A DNA stretch of 20,319 nt from Sulfidibacterium sp964598065 (GTDB lineage: Bacteria; Bacteroidota; Bacteroidia; Bacteroidales; F082), in the NCBI GenBank assembly GCA_964598065.1, contig CAZRAW010000035.1, positions 1 to 20,319 on the forward strand, written 5' to 3'. The notes under the pieces are model-generated. The model saw only the letters and a program-made list of their open reading frames with translations. It was not told the DNA's origin and did not search any database. Made by a program: the position numbers and the translations under genes. This document shows, in pieces, positions 8,301 through 14,697 of this stretch (positions within the stretch are counted from its first letter, which is position 1; each line of letters starts with the position of its first letter).

Positions 8301-8675
8301 CTCGCCGACTGGTGCAACCAATGCGGAAACTGCGATACTTTCTGCCCTTCGGCAGGGAAACCTTATCTGGATAAACCGCATTTGTATCTGAAACGCGAAA
8401 GCTTTGAGGCCGGCAAAGATGGCTATTTCTTCAATAAAGAAAAAGCACAGCTCGAAGCTTACGAACAGGACGAACTTGTGTCGCTTCAGGAAGAAGATGA
8501 TAGTTATATTTTCCAGAATCATACATTGCAGGTACGACTCGACAAAAAGAGTTTCCGCGTAATAGCTGTGGAAATCAGGGGAAAAACTAATTTTGCCGTT
8601 TCCCTCAGGACGGCGGCACAGATGAGCGTGATTTTGGAAGGAGCCCGGTCGTTCTTCGAAACGGAAAATTCCTGA
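5379..8675 (+). CDS. ygfK: YgfK-like iron-sulfur flavoprotein oxidoreductase (putative selenate reductase subunit family)
   Basis: This protein has 1098 residues, slightly longer than the roughly 1030 of E. coli YgfK. Residues 1 to about 440 form a TIM-barrel, dihydroorotate-dehydrogenase-like region (LETPIGVAAGPHTQLAQNL; STMHGCPPDEIE). A GltD-like iron-sulfur segment follows, with C463-x3-C467-P and further cysteines in VCDHLCQIKC. The FAD-binding loop is G558-A-G-P-S-G563 and the NADPH-binding loop G687-G-G-N (VIGGGNTAMDAA). The FAD fold closes with IGGDALRGASTAINAIGDGR. Two C-terminal cysteine clusters are C915/C918/C922/C925/C929 and C979/C982/C985/C989, fitting ferredoxin-like clusters. 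YgfK is linked in E. coli to selenate reduction and co-occurs with selenium-dependent molybdenum hydroxylases; its reaction is not settled. The MocA-like gene is divergent upstream. Confidence 0.9.
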   Translation: MTDRFEIIPLRELLQIILNQLDKKNSLLGITSGLFFKPKENDPFRIKRFGQLLETPIGVAAGPHTQLAQNLVAAWITGARFMELKTVQTLDELKVSKPCIDMQDEGYNCEWSQELKIKQSFEQYLDAWIIIHILQDKFGRQDDKSGMIFNMSVGYDFAGIMQENVQWFFNKMADASEELNQKLLEIKDIYPRVTRLKINPQISDNITLSTMHGCPPDEIEKIGAYFLREKGLHTTIKLNPTLLGKEELHAVLRNSGFETEVPDLAFEHDLKYPEALRIIANLKKLAEEKQLFFGLKLTNTLESRNHKDIFSPDEEMMYMSGRALHPISVNLARKLQNEFDGKLDISFSGGADAFNTPDLIACGLFPVTVCSDILKPGGYGRLHQYVEVLQKAFAETGAKDTNDFIAKKSGLSHAGLTKQRLHNLNRYADKTLTEERYKRTGLRAPDIKTARPLGYFDCIHAPCVDTCPTNQDIPGYMYHTANGDFQKAFEVIMKTNPFPNTTGMVCDHLCQIKCTRINYDSSVLIREIKRFVAEEAVRNNYEISKNIAGKGKRAAIVGAGPSGLSCAYFLTLAGFDVNIYEAKSRPGGMVSGAIPSFRLTDEAVDIDIHRIEALGVTLFFDTKVDQQFFDRLREDNHFVYLAAGAQRSRPLMIEGANAGGVLDPLDFLFRVKEGLPIGIGRNVAVIGGGNTAMDAARTAFRLTGEEGKVTVIYRRTKQQMPADVGEIQAVMEEGVEIMELVSPVKINTRDGKVRSLTCVKMKLGEKDESGRSRPVEIPDSGFEMAFDTIIPAIGQGPVLDFVEASQLKTKPDSYETCIENVFIGGDALRGASTAINAIGDGRKAAKEMIEKAGLHSDMNCKPSRTQQPLNSHMFNRSQKKTAVHPQETPLDNRKNFQLITATLTREEARKEASRCLLCNEVCNICTTVCPNLAFHSYETEPRQWSLQKIAGNNGAYELTDDGYFRLEQKLQILHLADWCNQCGNCDTFCPSAGKPYLDKPHLYLKRESFEAGKDGYFFNKEKAQLEAYEQDELVSLQEEDDSYIFQNHTLQVRLDKKSFRVIAVEIRGKTNFAVSLRTAAQMSVILEGARSFFETENS

Positions 8676-8737
8676 TAAAGATGGAATTTTATCACCGTAA
8701 GAATATAGAAAATTACAAAAACATTAAAATTACAGAT

Positions 8738-9016
8738 ATGACGGAAAAATAAAATCAGGTTTTGGAAAACATGGTAAAAAGATGCCGTGAGAGAAAAATT
8801 ATCCTTCCCACCTACAAACAGATGAGAAATCCGGAACTAATACCGGAAAAAATAAAAGATGCATTAAAAAATATCGGACTGTGGGATTTAAACCCGTTGA
8901 GCCCGTTCAGAATAACCTGGAAAAATGAGCCTGTCGAATTCGGTGGTAAATTCGGTGGCCTTAACTACATTGAACTTCCTTCGAAGCTTACCAGCGTACT
9001 GAAAGAATATTTGTAG
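8738..9016 (+). pseudogene. N-terminal remnant of a PLP-dependent lyase/thiolase-like gene
   Basis: A reading frame starts at ATG 8738 with MTEK, meets TAA at 8750-8752, and continues in the same frame as NQVLENMVKRCRERK. It then runs through LPTYKQMRNPELIPEKIK, LWDLNPLSPFRITWKN and GGLNYIELPSKLTSV to a stop at 9016. I recognise this as the N-terminus of a PLP-dependent beta-family enzyme (annotated as pyridoxal-phosphate-dependent protein subunit beta), normally several hundred residues long. In that family the sequence continues after the LTGV position into the PLP lysine region (GAHKVGA), which is absent here. An in-frame stop near the start plus loss of the catalytic part makes it a pseudogene. 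An 82-residue small protein initiating at ATG 8771 or TTG 8762 remains formally possible. The family call is from memory of the pattern. Confidence 0.65.
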
Positions 9017-9327
9017 AAACCTGATTCTCAATAAGAAGTTGTTTAAAGTTAAATTTAGAACCCATGAGAAACATCTTGTTTAACTTTTAAACAACTTCTT
9101 TATTAAAATTCCTATTCTCATTCGGTCTGTCCAATTGCTGAACAATGGTATTGTATTTAAATTTGAGCAATAATTACGGCAATTCTTCCTGTGTCAGTCC
9201 CGGCTTGTCCGGGTTAGAAATTATGATCCCCGAAAATAAAGAAAAATGAAGAAGGGGCTTCCTTGCGGATACTTTCCATGATTGGTATAAAAAATACCCG
9301 CAATCAGCTGATATACAGGAATTGATG
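9017..9327. other. Gene-free stretch downstream of the pseudogene
   Basis: These 311 bases contain no convincing gene. They hold the large inverted repeat at 9030-9104 and a 5-base-stem hairpin, CCCGG/CCGGG (9199-9213), with no T-tract after it. One forward frame (from about 9250) reads ADTFHDWYKKYPQSADIQ and resembles coding sequence. It is cut by a TGA at 9247-9249 and runs into the tRNA gene, so it could be a decayed remnant of another gene. Confidence 0.5.
9030..9104. repeat. Large near-perfect inverted repeat with 25-base loop
   Basis: The left arm (9030-9053) and right arm (9079-9104) are reverse complements over 24 positions apart from two single-base insertions in the right arm. The shared core is AGAAGTTGTTTAAAGTTAAA. 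ATTCTCA occurs just before the left arm (9024-9030) and again at 9114-9120. A related single arm, AGAAGTTGTTTTTAAAATTT, lies upstream of queD at 2388-2407. It could be a terminator or a small mobile remnant. Confidence 0.6.
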
Positions 9328-9398
9328 AGGTACCGAGCGGATTCGAACCGCTGTATAAGGTTTTGCAGACCTCCGCCTAGCCACTCGGCCACGGTACC
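9328..9398 (-). tRNA. tRNA-Cys (GCA)
   Basis: The minus strand folds as a complete tRNA. The acceptor stem GGTACCG pairs with CGGTACC, the D-arm is CCGAGTGGCTAGG, and the anticodon loop CTGCAAA has anticodon GCA at 9364-9366. The T-arm is GCGGTTCGAATCCGC and the discriminator base is U. That U73, together with GCA, is the identity set for cysteine tRNA. CCA is not encoded: the sequence after the discriminator reads CATCAA. Confidence 0.96.
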
Positions 9399-9414
9399 TT
9401 TTTTAAAAGGGACT

Positions 9415-9422
9415 GCAAAAAT
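9415..9422 (-). promoter_or_regulatory. -7 box for tRNA-Cys
   Basis: The minus strand reads TATTTTTG 16 bases before the mature 5' end at 9398, an exact TAnnTTTG match. I see no clear -33 TTG at normal spacing. Confidence 0.45.
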
Positions 9423-9591
9423 AAGAATATTTTTGTTTTTTCATTAAAAATTATTCCGATTTGCTGCATGTGAAAGCAGTGCCGCATCGCAGACAAATTT
9501 CCGGTTTCATCAAACTCTTTGGATCCATAATTGTTTTTACTTTTGTTTCCGGCCATGGCATTTGCCATCCTCCCGGTTCCCGTATTTTTTA

Positions 9592-9599
9592 TAATTTTG
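9592..9599 (+). promoter_or_regulatory. -7 box upstream of the mevalonate genes
   Basis: TAATTTTG lies 60 bases before the GTG start of mvaD. A second exact match, TACTTTTG, is at 9538-9545, followed by a small hairpin (ATGGC 9555-9559 with GCCAT 9564-9568). Neither has a TTG at ideal spacing, so which one is used is undecided. Confidence 0.35.
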
Positions 9600-9659
9600 A
9601 CCAATAAACCGGTGGGGAAAATGCCGGCGGATAAATATAGTTATTAATACAGTGAAAAC

Positions 9660-10754
9660 GTGAATTCCGAACCTGATTATCTCAACGCCGATTTAAAATT
9701 TTCGGGCACCGATATCCCTTCCGGGAAAATGATCTGGCGCAGTCCTTCTAACATTGCACTGGTAAAGTACTGGGGAAAAAAGCCGGTGCAAATTCCACAA
9801 AATCCTTCGGTAAGTTTTACTTTGAGTAAATCCTTTTCGGAGACGGAGGTGAGCTATACTCCCGCGACTTCCGGAAAGTCGGAAATGGAGTTTTATTTTG
9901 ATGGGCAGCGAAACCCGCAGTTTGAAGAAAAAACCTCCAAATTTTTTGAAAGTCTTTCGGGAATTTTTCCGTTTGTGAACCAACTGAAGTTTGAGATTCA
10001 TTCTAAAAATACTTTTCCCCATTCTGCCGGCATTGCCTCTTCCGCTTCGGGCATGAGTGTGCTGGCCATGGTTTTGTGCGATATGGAACGGCAGTTTTTC
10101 GGGACGCTGCAAAAGGAAGAGACTTTTCGCCGCAAGGCATCCTACATTGCCCGTCTCGGATCAGGAAGCGCCTGCCGTTCGGTGTATGGTGGCTTAGTCA
10201 TTTGGGGCAAAACCGATGGTGAGCCGGGAACTTCCGATTTTTACGGCTTTTCCGTTAATGAGGGTATTCACGAAATTTTTGCCGATTATCAGGATACCAT
10301 TTTGCTGGTGGACGCCGGCGAAAAGAAAGTATCGAGCCGTGTGGGCCACGGACTTATGAACAGCAATCCGTTTGCTACGAAACGTTTCATCCAGGCTCGC
10401 GACAATATGGCCAAACTGTTGCAAGCTATGCGCACGGGAGACACGGAAACATTTATCCGTATTACAGAATCAGAAGCGCTGACGTTGCACGCCATGATGA
10501 TGACATCGCAGCCCTATTTTCTTTTAATGAAACCAGGTACATTGCAAATTATTGAACGGATTTTTGCTTTCAGGGAAAAAACCGGCTTTCCGGTGAGTTT
10601 CACACTCGATGCCGGCCCCAATGTGCACCTGCTTTATCCGGCAACCATTAAAAGAGATGTAAAACAGTTTATTGATAATGATTTACGCGTTTTCCTGAGT
10701 CCGTTAGGATATATTGACGATATGGTGGGAAACGGTCCGGAGAAAATTTTGTAA
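9660..10754 (+). CDS. mvaD: Diphosphomevalonate decarboxylase
   Basis: This protein of 364 residues belongs to the GHMP kinase superfamily. It phosphorylates and decarboxylates diphosphomevalonate to isopentenyl diphosphate, the last step of the classical mevalonate pathway. Signatures are SPSNIALVKYWGKK (residues 28-41) in the N-terminal substrate region, the phosphate-binding loop HSAGIASSASG (121-131), SGSACRSVYGG, and FTLDAGPNVHLL with the catalytic aspartate at D317. The start is GTG at 9660: an in-frame TAA at 9645-9647 rules out anything earlier, and the first ATG (9729) lies only a few residues before the conserved SPSN motif. Mevalonate kinase begins 2 bases after the stop, so the two are in one operon with the prenyl synthase. 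Phosphomevalonate kinase is not in the window. Confidence 0.93.
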   Translation: MNSEPDYLNADLKFSGTDIPSGKMIWRSPSNIALVKYWGKKPVQIPQNPSVSFTLSKSFSETEVSYTPATSGKSEMEFYFDGQRNPQFEEKTSKFFESLSGIFPFVNQLKFEIHSKNTFPHSAGIASSASGMSVLAMVLCDMERQFFGTLQKEETFRRKASYIARLGSGSACRSVYGGLVIWGKTDGEPGTSDFYGFSVNEGIHEIFADYQDTILLVDAGEKKVSSRVGHGLMNSNPFATKRFIQARDNMAKLLQAMRTGDTETFIRITESEALTLHAMMMTSQPYFLLMKPGTLQIIERIFAFREKTGFPVSFTLDAGPNVHLLYPATIKRDVKQFIDNDLRVFLSPLGYIDDMVGNGPEKIL

Positions 10755-10756
10755 AT

Positions 10757-11698
10757 ATGTCGGTACGAAGAATTTTCTATTCAAAAATATTACTGTTTGG
10801 CGAATACGCCCTCATGGCAGGTTCGCGGGCGCTGAGCATTCCATTTGGCCAGTTGCATGGCGCGTTTGCTTTTAGGCAACAGCCTGCCGGTACCGCTTTT
10901 GATTCAAACAGTCATTTAAAAGAATATGTAGGCTACCTGCGTGAACTTTCGCAGCAAGGAAAACTCAGTGTCAAGCTGGATGTCTCCCGGCTGGGAAAAG
11001 AAATTGACAACGGACTTGTTTTTGAAAGCAACATTCCTCCGGGCTATGGATTGGGAAGTTCCGGCTCGCTGGTAGCAGCCGTTTACGACCGTTATGGTCT
11101 GGATAAGATTCCGGCTGATGTGGCGCTTCCCAACAAAAAGCTAATTGCTTTGAAACAGACAATGGCTGCCATGGAATCTTTTTTTCACGGAAAAAGCTCC
11201 GGCCTCGATCCGATGATTTGCTATCTGCAACAAGCCGTGCTAATTGAGCGAGAAAACCAGTTGAAAACCGTTGAATTGCCACAGTTTGAGAAAACTACCG
11301 GAGGGGCCATGTTCCTGTTGGATACGGGCATAACCGGCGAAACCCGGCCGCTGGTAAATTATTTTGTGGCGCAGTGCGAAAAGGCCGGCTTTCTCGAAAA
11401 AATCAAATCGGAACTCATTCCGCTTAACGAACATTGTATCCATGCTTATCTTTCGGGCGACAGGGACACATTGTTCTCCTGTTTGGAAAAATTATCGGCT
11501 TTCACACTACAATATTTTGATCCAATGATACCGGAAAAGCTGTTCCCTGCGTGGAAACAGGGATTGGAAAACAGACAGTATTTTCTGAAACTTTGCGGTT
11601 CGGGCGGAGGGGGCATGATACTGGGATTCACGCACAATTTCAAAAAAGCCAAAACATATCTAAAACCTTTTCCGTTAATAATAGTTCAGCAATTTTAA
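10757..11698 (+). CDS. mvk: Mevalonate kinase (GHMP kinase)
   Basis: This 313-residue protein begins RIFYSKILLFGEYALMAGSRAL, the GHMP N-terminal motif (K-x-x-L-F-G-E-Y/H) that in mevalonate kinases is KxxLxGEH. The ATP-binding loop is PPGYGLGSSGSLVAAVY, with G98-x-G-S-S-G at its centre. FHGKSSGLDP (from F143) holds the catalytic Asp, D151, and LCGSGGGGMILGF is the C-terminal motif 3. The call rests on these motifs and on the operon position directly after mvaD (2-base gap) and before a prenyl synthase. Phosphomevalonate kinase is the main alternative within the superfamily; the GEY/HGKSSGLDP pattern favours mevalonate kinase. The substrate would be mevalonate and ATP in the cytosol. Confidence 0.82.
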   Translation: MSVRRIFYSKILLFGEYALMAGSRALSIPFGQLHGAFAFRQQPAGTAFDSNSHLKEYVGYLRELSQQGKLSVKLDVSRLGKEIDNGLVFESNIPPGYGLGSSGSLVAAVYDRYGLDKIPADVALPNKKLIALKQTMAAMESFFHGKSSGLDPMICYLQQAVLIERENQLKTVELPQFEKTTGGAMFLLDTGITGETRPLVNYFVAQCEKAGFLEKIKSELIPLNEHCIHAYLSGDRDTLFSCLEKLSAFTLQYFDPMIPEKLFPAWKQGLENRQYFLKLCGSGGGGMILGFTHNFKKAKTYLKPFPLIIVQQF

Positions 11699-11708
11699 AT
11701 ATAAAATA

Positions 11709-12695
11709 ATGACAACAACGCATCAAAAGCATACGGCTGACGAGCTAAAAGCCATTTTTGAAGATTACCTTTTCACCAAAGGAGACGAAGGTTTTCCGAA
11801 GGTGCTGTACAAGCCGGCACTGCAAATTATGAAAATGAAAGCCAAACGTATTCGTCCGGTGCTGCTGCTGACAGCCTGTGAAGCTTTCGGCGGAAATATT
11901 GAGGAAGCTCTTGATACGGCCTGTGCCATTGAGACATATCACAATTTCACACTGGTGCATGACGACATTATCGATGAAGCGGATATCCGACGTAACGAAA
12001 CCACCGTACATAAGGCTTTTGGTATCAACAAAGCCATCCTCACCGGCGATGCCATGTTGTTGCATGCCATACATTTGCTAAACAAAGCGCCCCGCGACAA
12101 ACATTTTGCGCTGCTTACCGTATTTGAAAAAGTGGCTGCCGAAGTTATTGAAGGCGAACAGTATGATGTTGATTTCGAAAACATTCCTGAAATTTCGTTA
12201 GACGAATATCAAAACATGATCAGGCTGAAGACTTCCGTTTTGCTTGCGGCAGCCCTGCACATGGGCGCTATTTTGGGCAATGCTTCTGCGGAAGACCGGA
12301 AAAATATTTACGATTTTGGTGAGAAGCTGGGTCTTGCTTTTCAGATTAAAGATGATTATCTCGACACTTTCGGCGACCAGAAGACTTTTGGCAAACGCAT
12401 TGGCGGCGACATCCTGCAAAGCAAAAAAACTTACCTGCTCTGTTTGTCGCTGAGCAAAGCTGACGAAGCACAACGCCGCGAAATTTTCCGTATTTTCGAT
12501 GAAAAAGATGAAGAGAAGAAAATCCTCGGCATGAAAGCGATTTACGAGCAGCTAAACGTACACAAAGACACTTTTGCCATTATGGAGAAGTTCTATGATG
12601 AAGCGCTGGAATCACTCGGAGCGCTCTCCATTGGTCGTGAACAAAGCGAACGCCTATACGTGTTGGCGGAATCTATTTATAAAAGAAACTTTTAA
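11709..12695 (+). CDS. All-trans polyprenyl diphosphate synthase
   Basis: This 328-residue protein shows both aspartate-rich motifs of trans-isoprenyl diphosphate synthases: D85-D-I-I-D89 (LVHDDIIDEADIRR) and D215-D-Y-L-D219 (IKDDYLDTFGD). These bind the magnesium-diphosphate of the allylic substrate and of IPP. The first motif has no two-residue insertion, and the fifth residue before it is Phe. In archaeal GGPP synthases this position is an aromatic that limits product length, so a medium chain (C15-C20) is suggested, but bacterial quinone-chain synthases cannot be excluded. It condenses the IPP made by the two upstream gene products with allylic primers. The gene starts 10 bases after mevalonate kinase, so it is part of the same operon. 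Confidence 0.9.
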   Translation: MTTTHQKHTADELKAIFEDYLFTKGDEGFPKVLYKPALQIMKMKAKRIRPVLLLTACEAFGGNIEEALDTACAIETYHNFTLVHDDIIDEADIRRNETTVHKAFGINKAILTGDAMLLHAIHLLNKAPRDKHFALLTVFEKVAAEVIEGEQYDVDFENIPEISLDEYQNMIRLKTSVLLAAALHMGAILGNASAEDRKNIYDFGEKLGLAFQIKDDYLDTFGDQKTFGKRIGGDILQSKKTYLLCLSLSKADEAQRREIFRIFDEKDEEKKILGMKAIYEQLNVHKDTFAIMEKFYDEALESLGALSIGREQSERLYVLAESIYKRNF

Positions 12696-12730
12696 GGCCA
12701 TGGTTTGTTCGTGCCGTTGCTTCATCGTTG

Positions 12731-12751
12731 CCGTTTAAACCGGAAAAACGG
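12731..12751 (+). terminator. Weak hairpin after the mevalonate operon
   Basis: CCGTTT (12731-12736) can pair with AAACGG (12746-12751) across a 9-base loop. It lies 35 bases after the prenyl synthase stop and is followed by TATTTC rather than a run of T. A terminator role is only weakly supported. The 9-base direct repeat TTCATCGTT (12721-12729 and 12755-12763) flanks it. Confidence 0.25.
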
Positions 12752-12813
12752 TATTTCATCGTTACAAAGATGTGAAAATCGGGGTTGTGAAGAATACCGG
12801 TAATAAAATTCTA

Positions 12814-12821
12814 TACTTTTG
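12814..12821 (+). promoter_or_regulatory. -7 box for the TGS/uridine-kinase-like gene
   Basis: TACTTTTG matches TAnnTTTG and lies 27 bases before the ATG at 12849. The only TTG upstream (12785-12787) is 26 bases away, too far for a good -33 box. Confidence 0.4.
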
Positions 12822-12848
12822 CTTTTTAACAGGCAGGAAGTGTACGCT

Positions 12849-14525
12849 ATGAAAAAATTCAAAGAATTTACTGTTTATTGTGAAAACACAAAGAAAGAAA
12901 AAAAATATCCTTTCGGGACAACTTTGACTGATATTGTTGAAGATCAGAAAATTGATACCGGGGAAGATATTTTGGGCGCCATGGTGAACAACACGCTCAA
13001 GGAGATGGATTACATGCTGTACAAACCCAAAACAGTCAGCTTTATCGGTTACAGTCATCCCGATGGCCAGCGGATGTACGTGCGTTCTTTGTCGATGGTG
13101 CTATTTAAAGCGGTCGTTGACCTTTACCCCCGTTTCAGGCTGAAAATAGAACACACGGTTTCCAAAGGCCTTTACTGTGAGCTGGAAGGTTTGATTAAAG
13201 ATGAAATGCATGATAAGGTCATTGAGAAGCTGAGAAACCGAATGCGGGAGATTATCGAACAGGATTTGCCCTTTGAAAGGGAAGAGATACGAACGGAAGA
13301 GGCGTTACGAATTTTTGAGGCGTTCGGGCTGGAGGATAAGTGTACGCTCATGCGCACCAGGCGGCAGTTTTACAGTTCCGTTTATAAGCTGGATGATGTG
13401 GTCAACTATTTTTATGGTTATCTCGTGCCTTCGAGCGGCTACCTGAAACATTTCGACCTGGTGAAATATTACAAAGGGATGTTGTTGGTTATGCCCAAAA
13501 AGAACAACCCTGATGAGCTGGAGGATATTGTGATTCAGAACAAGCTGTTTGACATTTTTCAGGAGTTTAATGAGTGGGTCGAAATTATAGGGGTGCCCAA
13601 TGTAGGGCGGCTGAATGAGATAACACAGTCGGGCAAAATCGGGGATATAATTAAAATTTCGGAAGCGCTTCAGGAGAAAAAGCTGGCTAGTGTTGCCGAT
13701 ATGATTCAGAAAAGAGGAAAAGTCAAAGTCATCTTCATCTCCGGACCATCTTCTTCGGGAAAAACGACTTTTGCCAAACGGCTTGCTATCCAACTGAGTG
13801 TCATAGGTTTTAAGCCGGTGGTTATCTCCATGGATAACTATTTCGTGAACCGTAAATCTACCCCGCGTGATGAGGCCGGGAACTACGATTTTGAAAGCCC
13901 GCATGCATTAGACATAAAACTTTTCAACGAAAACATGCTGGATTTGATGGCAGGAAAAGAGATTAAGTTGCCTAAATTTTCTTTTTCCAGGGGAAAACGT
14001 TTCTATGATGATACCTCCCTGAGTATGCAGGAAAACAGTATCATTGTCGTTGAAGGTATTCACGGATTGAATCCTGAGATTTCGGAATTAATTCCGGAAG
14101 AAAAGAAATTTAAAGTTTATGTCTCTGCGCTTACGCCGTTGAGCATTGATGCCAATAACCGTATTCCCACAACGGATAACCGGCTGATTCGTCGAATGGT
14201 TCGCGACAGTCGTTATCGTGGTTATTCGGCATTGGAAACTTTGCAGCGCTGGCCCAGTGTACGCAGGGGAGAGGAACGGAATATTTTCCCTTATCAGGAA
14301 GAGGCCGATGTGATGTTTAATACCGCTTTATTGTTTGAACTCGGTGTTTTAAAACGATTGGCAGAGCCTTTGCTGCAGGAAGTTCCGCCCAATGCGCCCG
14401 AGTATTCCGAAGCAAAACGCTTGTTAAAATTTCTGTCTTATCTTGTGCTTATCAATGAAAAAGAAATTCCGCCAACCTCTATTTTGCGTGAGTTTCTGGA
14501 TGGCAGCAGCTTTGATTATTCTTAA
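12849..14525 (+). CDS. TGS-domain nucleoside kinase (uridine-kinase-like)
   Basis: This protein has 558 residues from ATG 12849; an in-frame TTG at 12819 overlaps the -7 box and is rejected. Residues about 5-65 resemble a TGS domain (FTVYCENTKKEKKYPFGTTLTDIV). A ThrRS-like second-additional-domain region follows, with KIEHTVSKGLYCEL and later DLVKYYKGMLLVMP. From about 290 the C-terminal kinase domain has a Walker A loop, G299-P-S-S-S-G-K-T-T307, SMDNYFVNR with the catalytic-type Asp, YDFESPHALD, and VVEGIHGLNPEI as Walker B. This matches the phosphoribulokinase/uridine kinase family, where the domain phosphorylates a nucleoside at the 5' position. The N-terminal half suggests binding to tRNA-like RNA or regulation, but its role is unknown. 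The true substrate is inferred from homology only. Confidence 0.85.
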   Translation: MKKFKEFTVYCENTKKEKKYPFGTTLTDIVEDQKIDTGEDILGAMVNNTLKEMDYMLYKPKTVSFIGYSHPDGQRMYVRSLSMVLFKAVVDLYPRFRLKIEHTVSKGLYCELEGLIKDEMHDKVIEKLRNRMREIIEQDLPFEREEIRTEEALRIFEAFGLEDKCTLMRTRRQFYSSVYKLDDVVNYFYGYLVPSSGYLKHFDLVKYYKGMLLVMPKKNNPDELEDIVIQNKLFDIFQEFNEWVEIIGVPNVGRLNEITQSGKIGDIIKISEALQEKKLASVADMIQKRGKVKVIFISGPSSSGKTTFAKRLAIQLSVIGFKPVVISMDNYFVNRKSTPRDEAGNYDFESPHALDIKLFNENMLDLMAGKEIKLPKFSFSRGKRFYDDTSLSMQENSIIVVEGIHGLNPEISELIPEEKKFKVYVSALTPLSIDANNRIPTTDNRLIRRMVRDSRYRGYSALETLQRWPSVRRGEERNIFPYQEEADVMFNTALLFELGVLKRLAEPLLQEVPPNAPEYSEAKRLLKFLSYLVLINEKEIPPTSILREFLDGSSFDYS

Positions 14526-14641
14526 TTCTGAAAATGCATGGCATTCAGTCCGGGACAATCGCCACCGGCGGTCAGGAGACCAATCTTCCTGGGTTTTCGC
14601 ATGTTCGTATCTGTTTAAAGTGAAAACTGTTACAAATTTAT

Positions 14642-14649
14642 TATTTTTG
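14642..14649 (+). promoter_or_regulatory. -7 box for the symporter gene
   Basis: TATTTTTG lies 49 bases before the ATG at 14698. No clear TTG is found at -33. The start site would fall near 14656, immediately before the hairpin at 14659-14674. Confidence 0.4.
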
Positions 14650-14658
14650 ATGCATCAT

Positions 14659-14674
14659 CCGACACCGAAGTCGG
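14659..14674 (+). promoter_or_regulatory. Hairpin at the predicted 5' end of the symporter mRNA
   Basis: CCGAC (14659-14663) pairs with GTCGG (14670-14674) across a 6-base loop and is followed by TTAATTTTTAA. It could stabilise or regulate the leader. It could also be a terminator for the upstream kinase gene, since a short T-rich run follows. Confidence 0.4.
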
Positions 14675-14697
14675 TTAATTTTTAATAAGATTTTTTT

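Noticed and set aside
9377..9604. 75-residue minus-strand reading frame
   Set aside because: It overlaps the tRNA-Cys gene, has no family-like motif or promoter, and its composition looks like translated spacer.
12721..12763. Direct repeat TTCATCGTT
   Set aside because: Two copies of a 9-base word 34 bases apart without further units; probably chance, and there is no CRISPR-like regular spacing anywhere in the window.
14560..14570. CGCC/GGCG mini hairpin after the kinase gene
   Set aside because: A 4-base stem with a 3-base loop and no T-tract is too small to call a terminator.
14443..14685. 80-residue plus-strand frame after the kinase
   Set aside because: It begins inside the kinase gene in another frame and covers the symporter promoter and leader hairpin.
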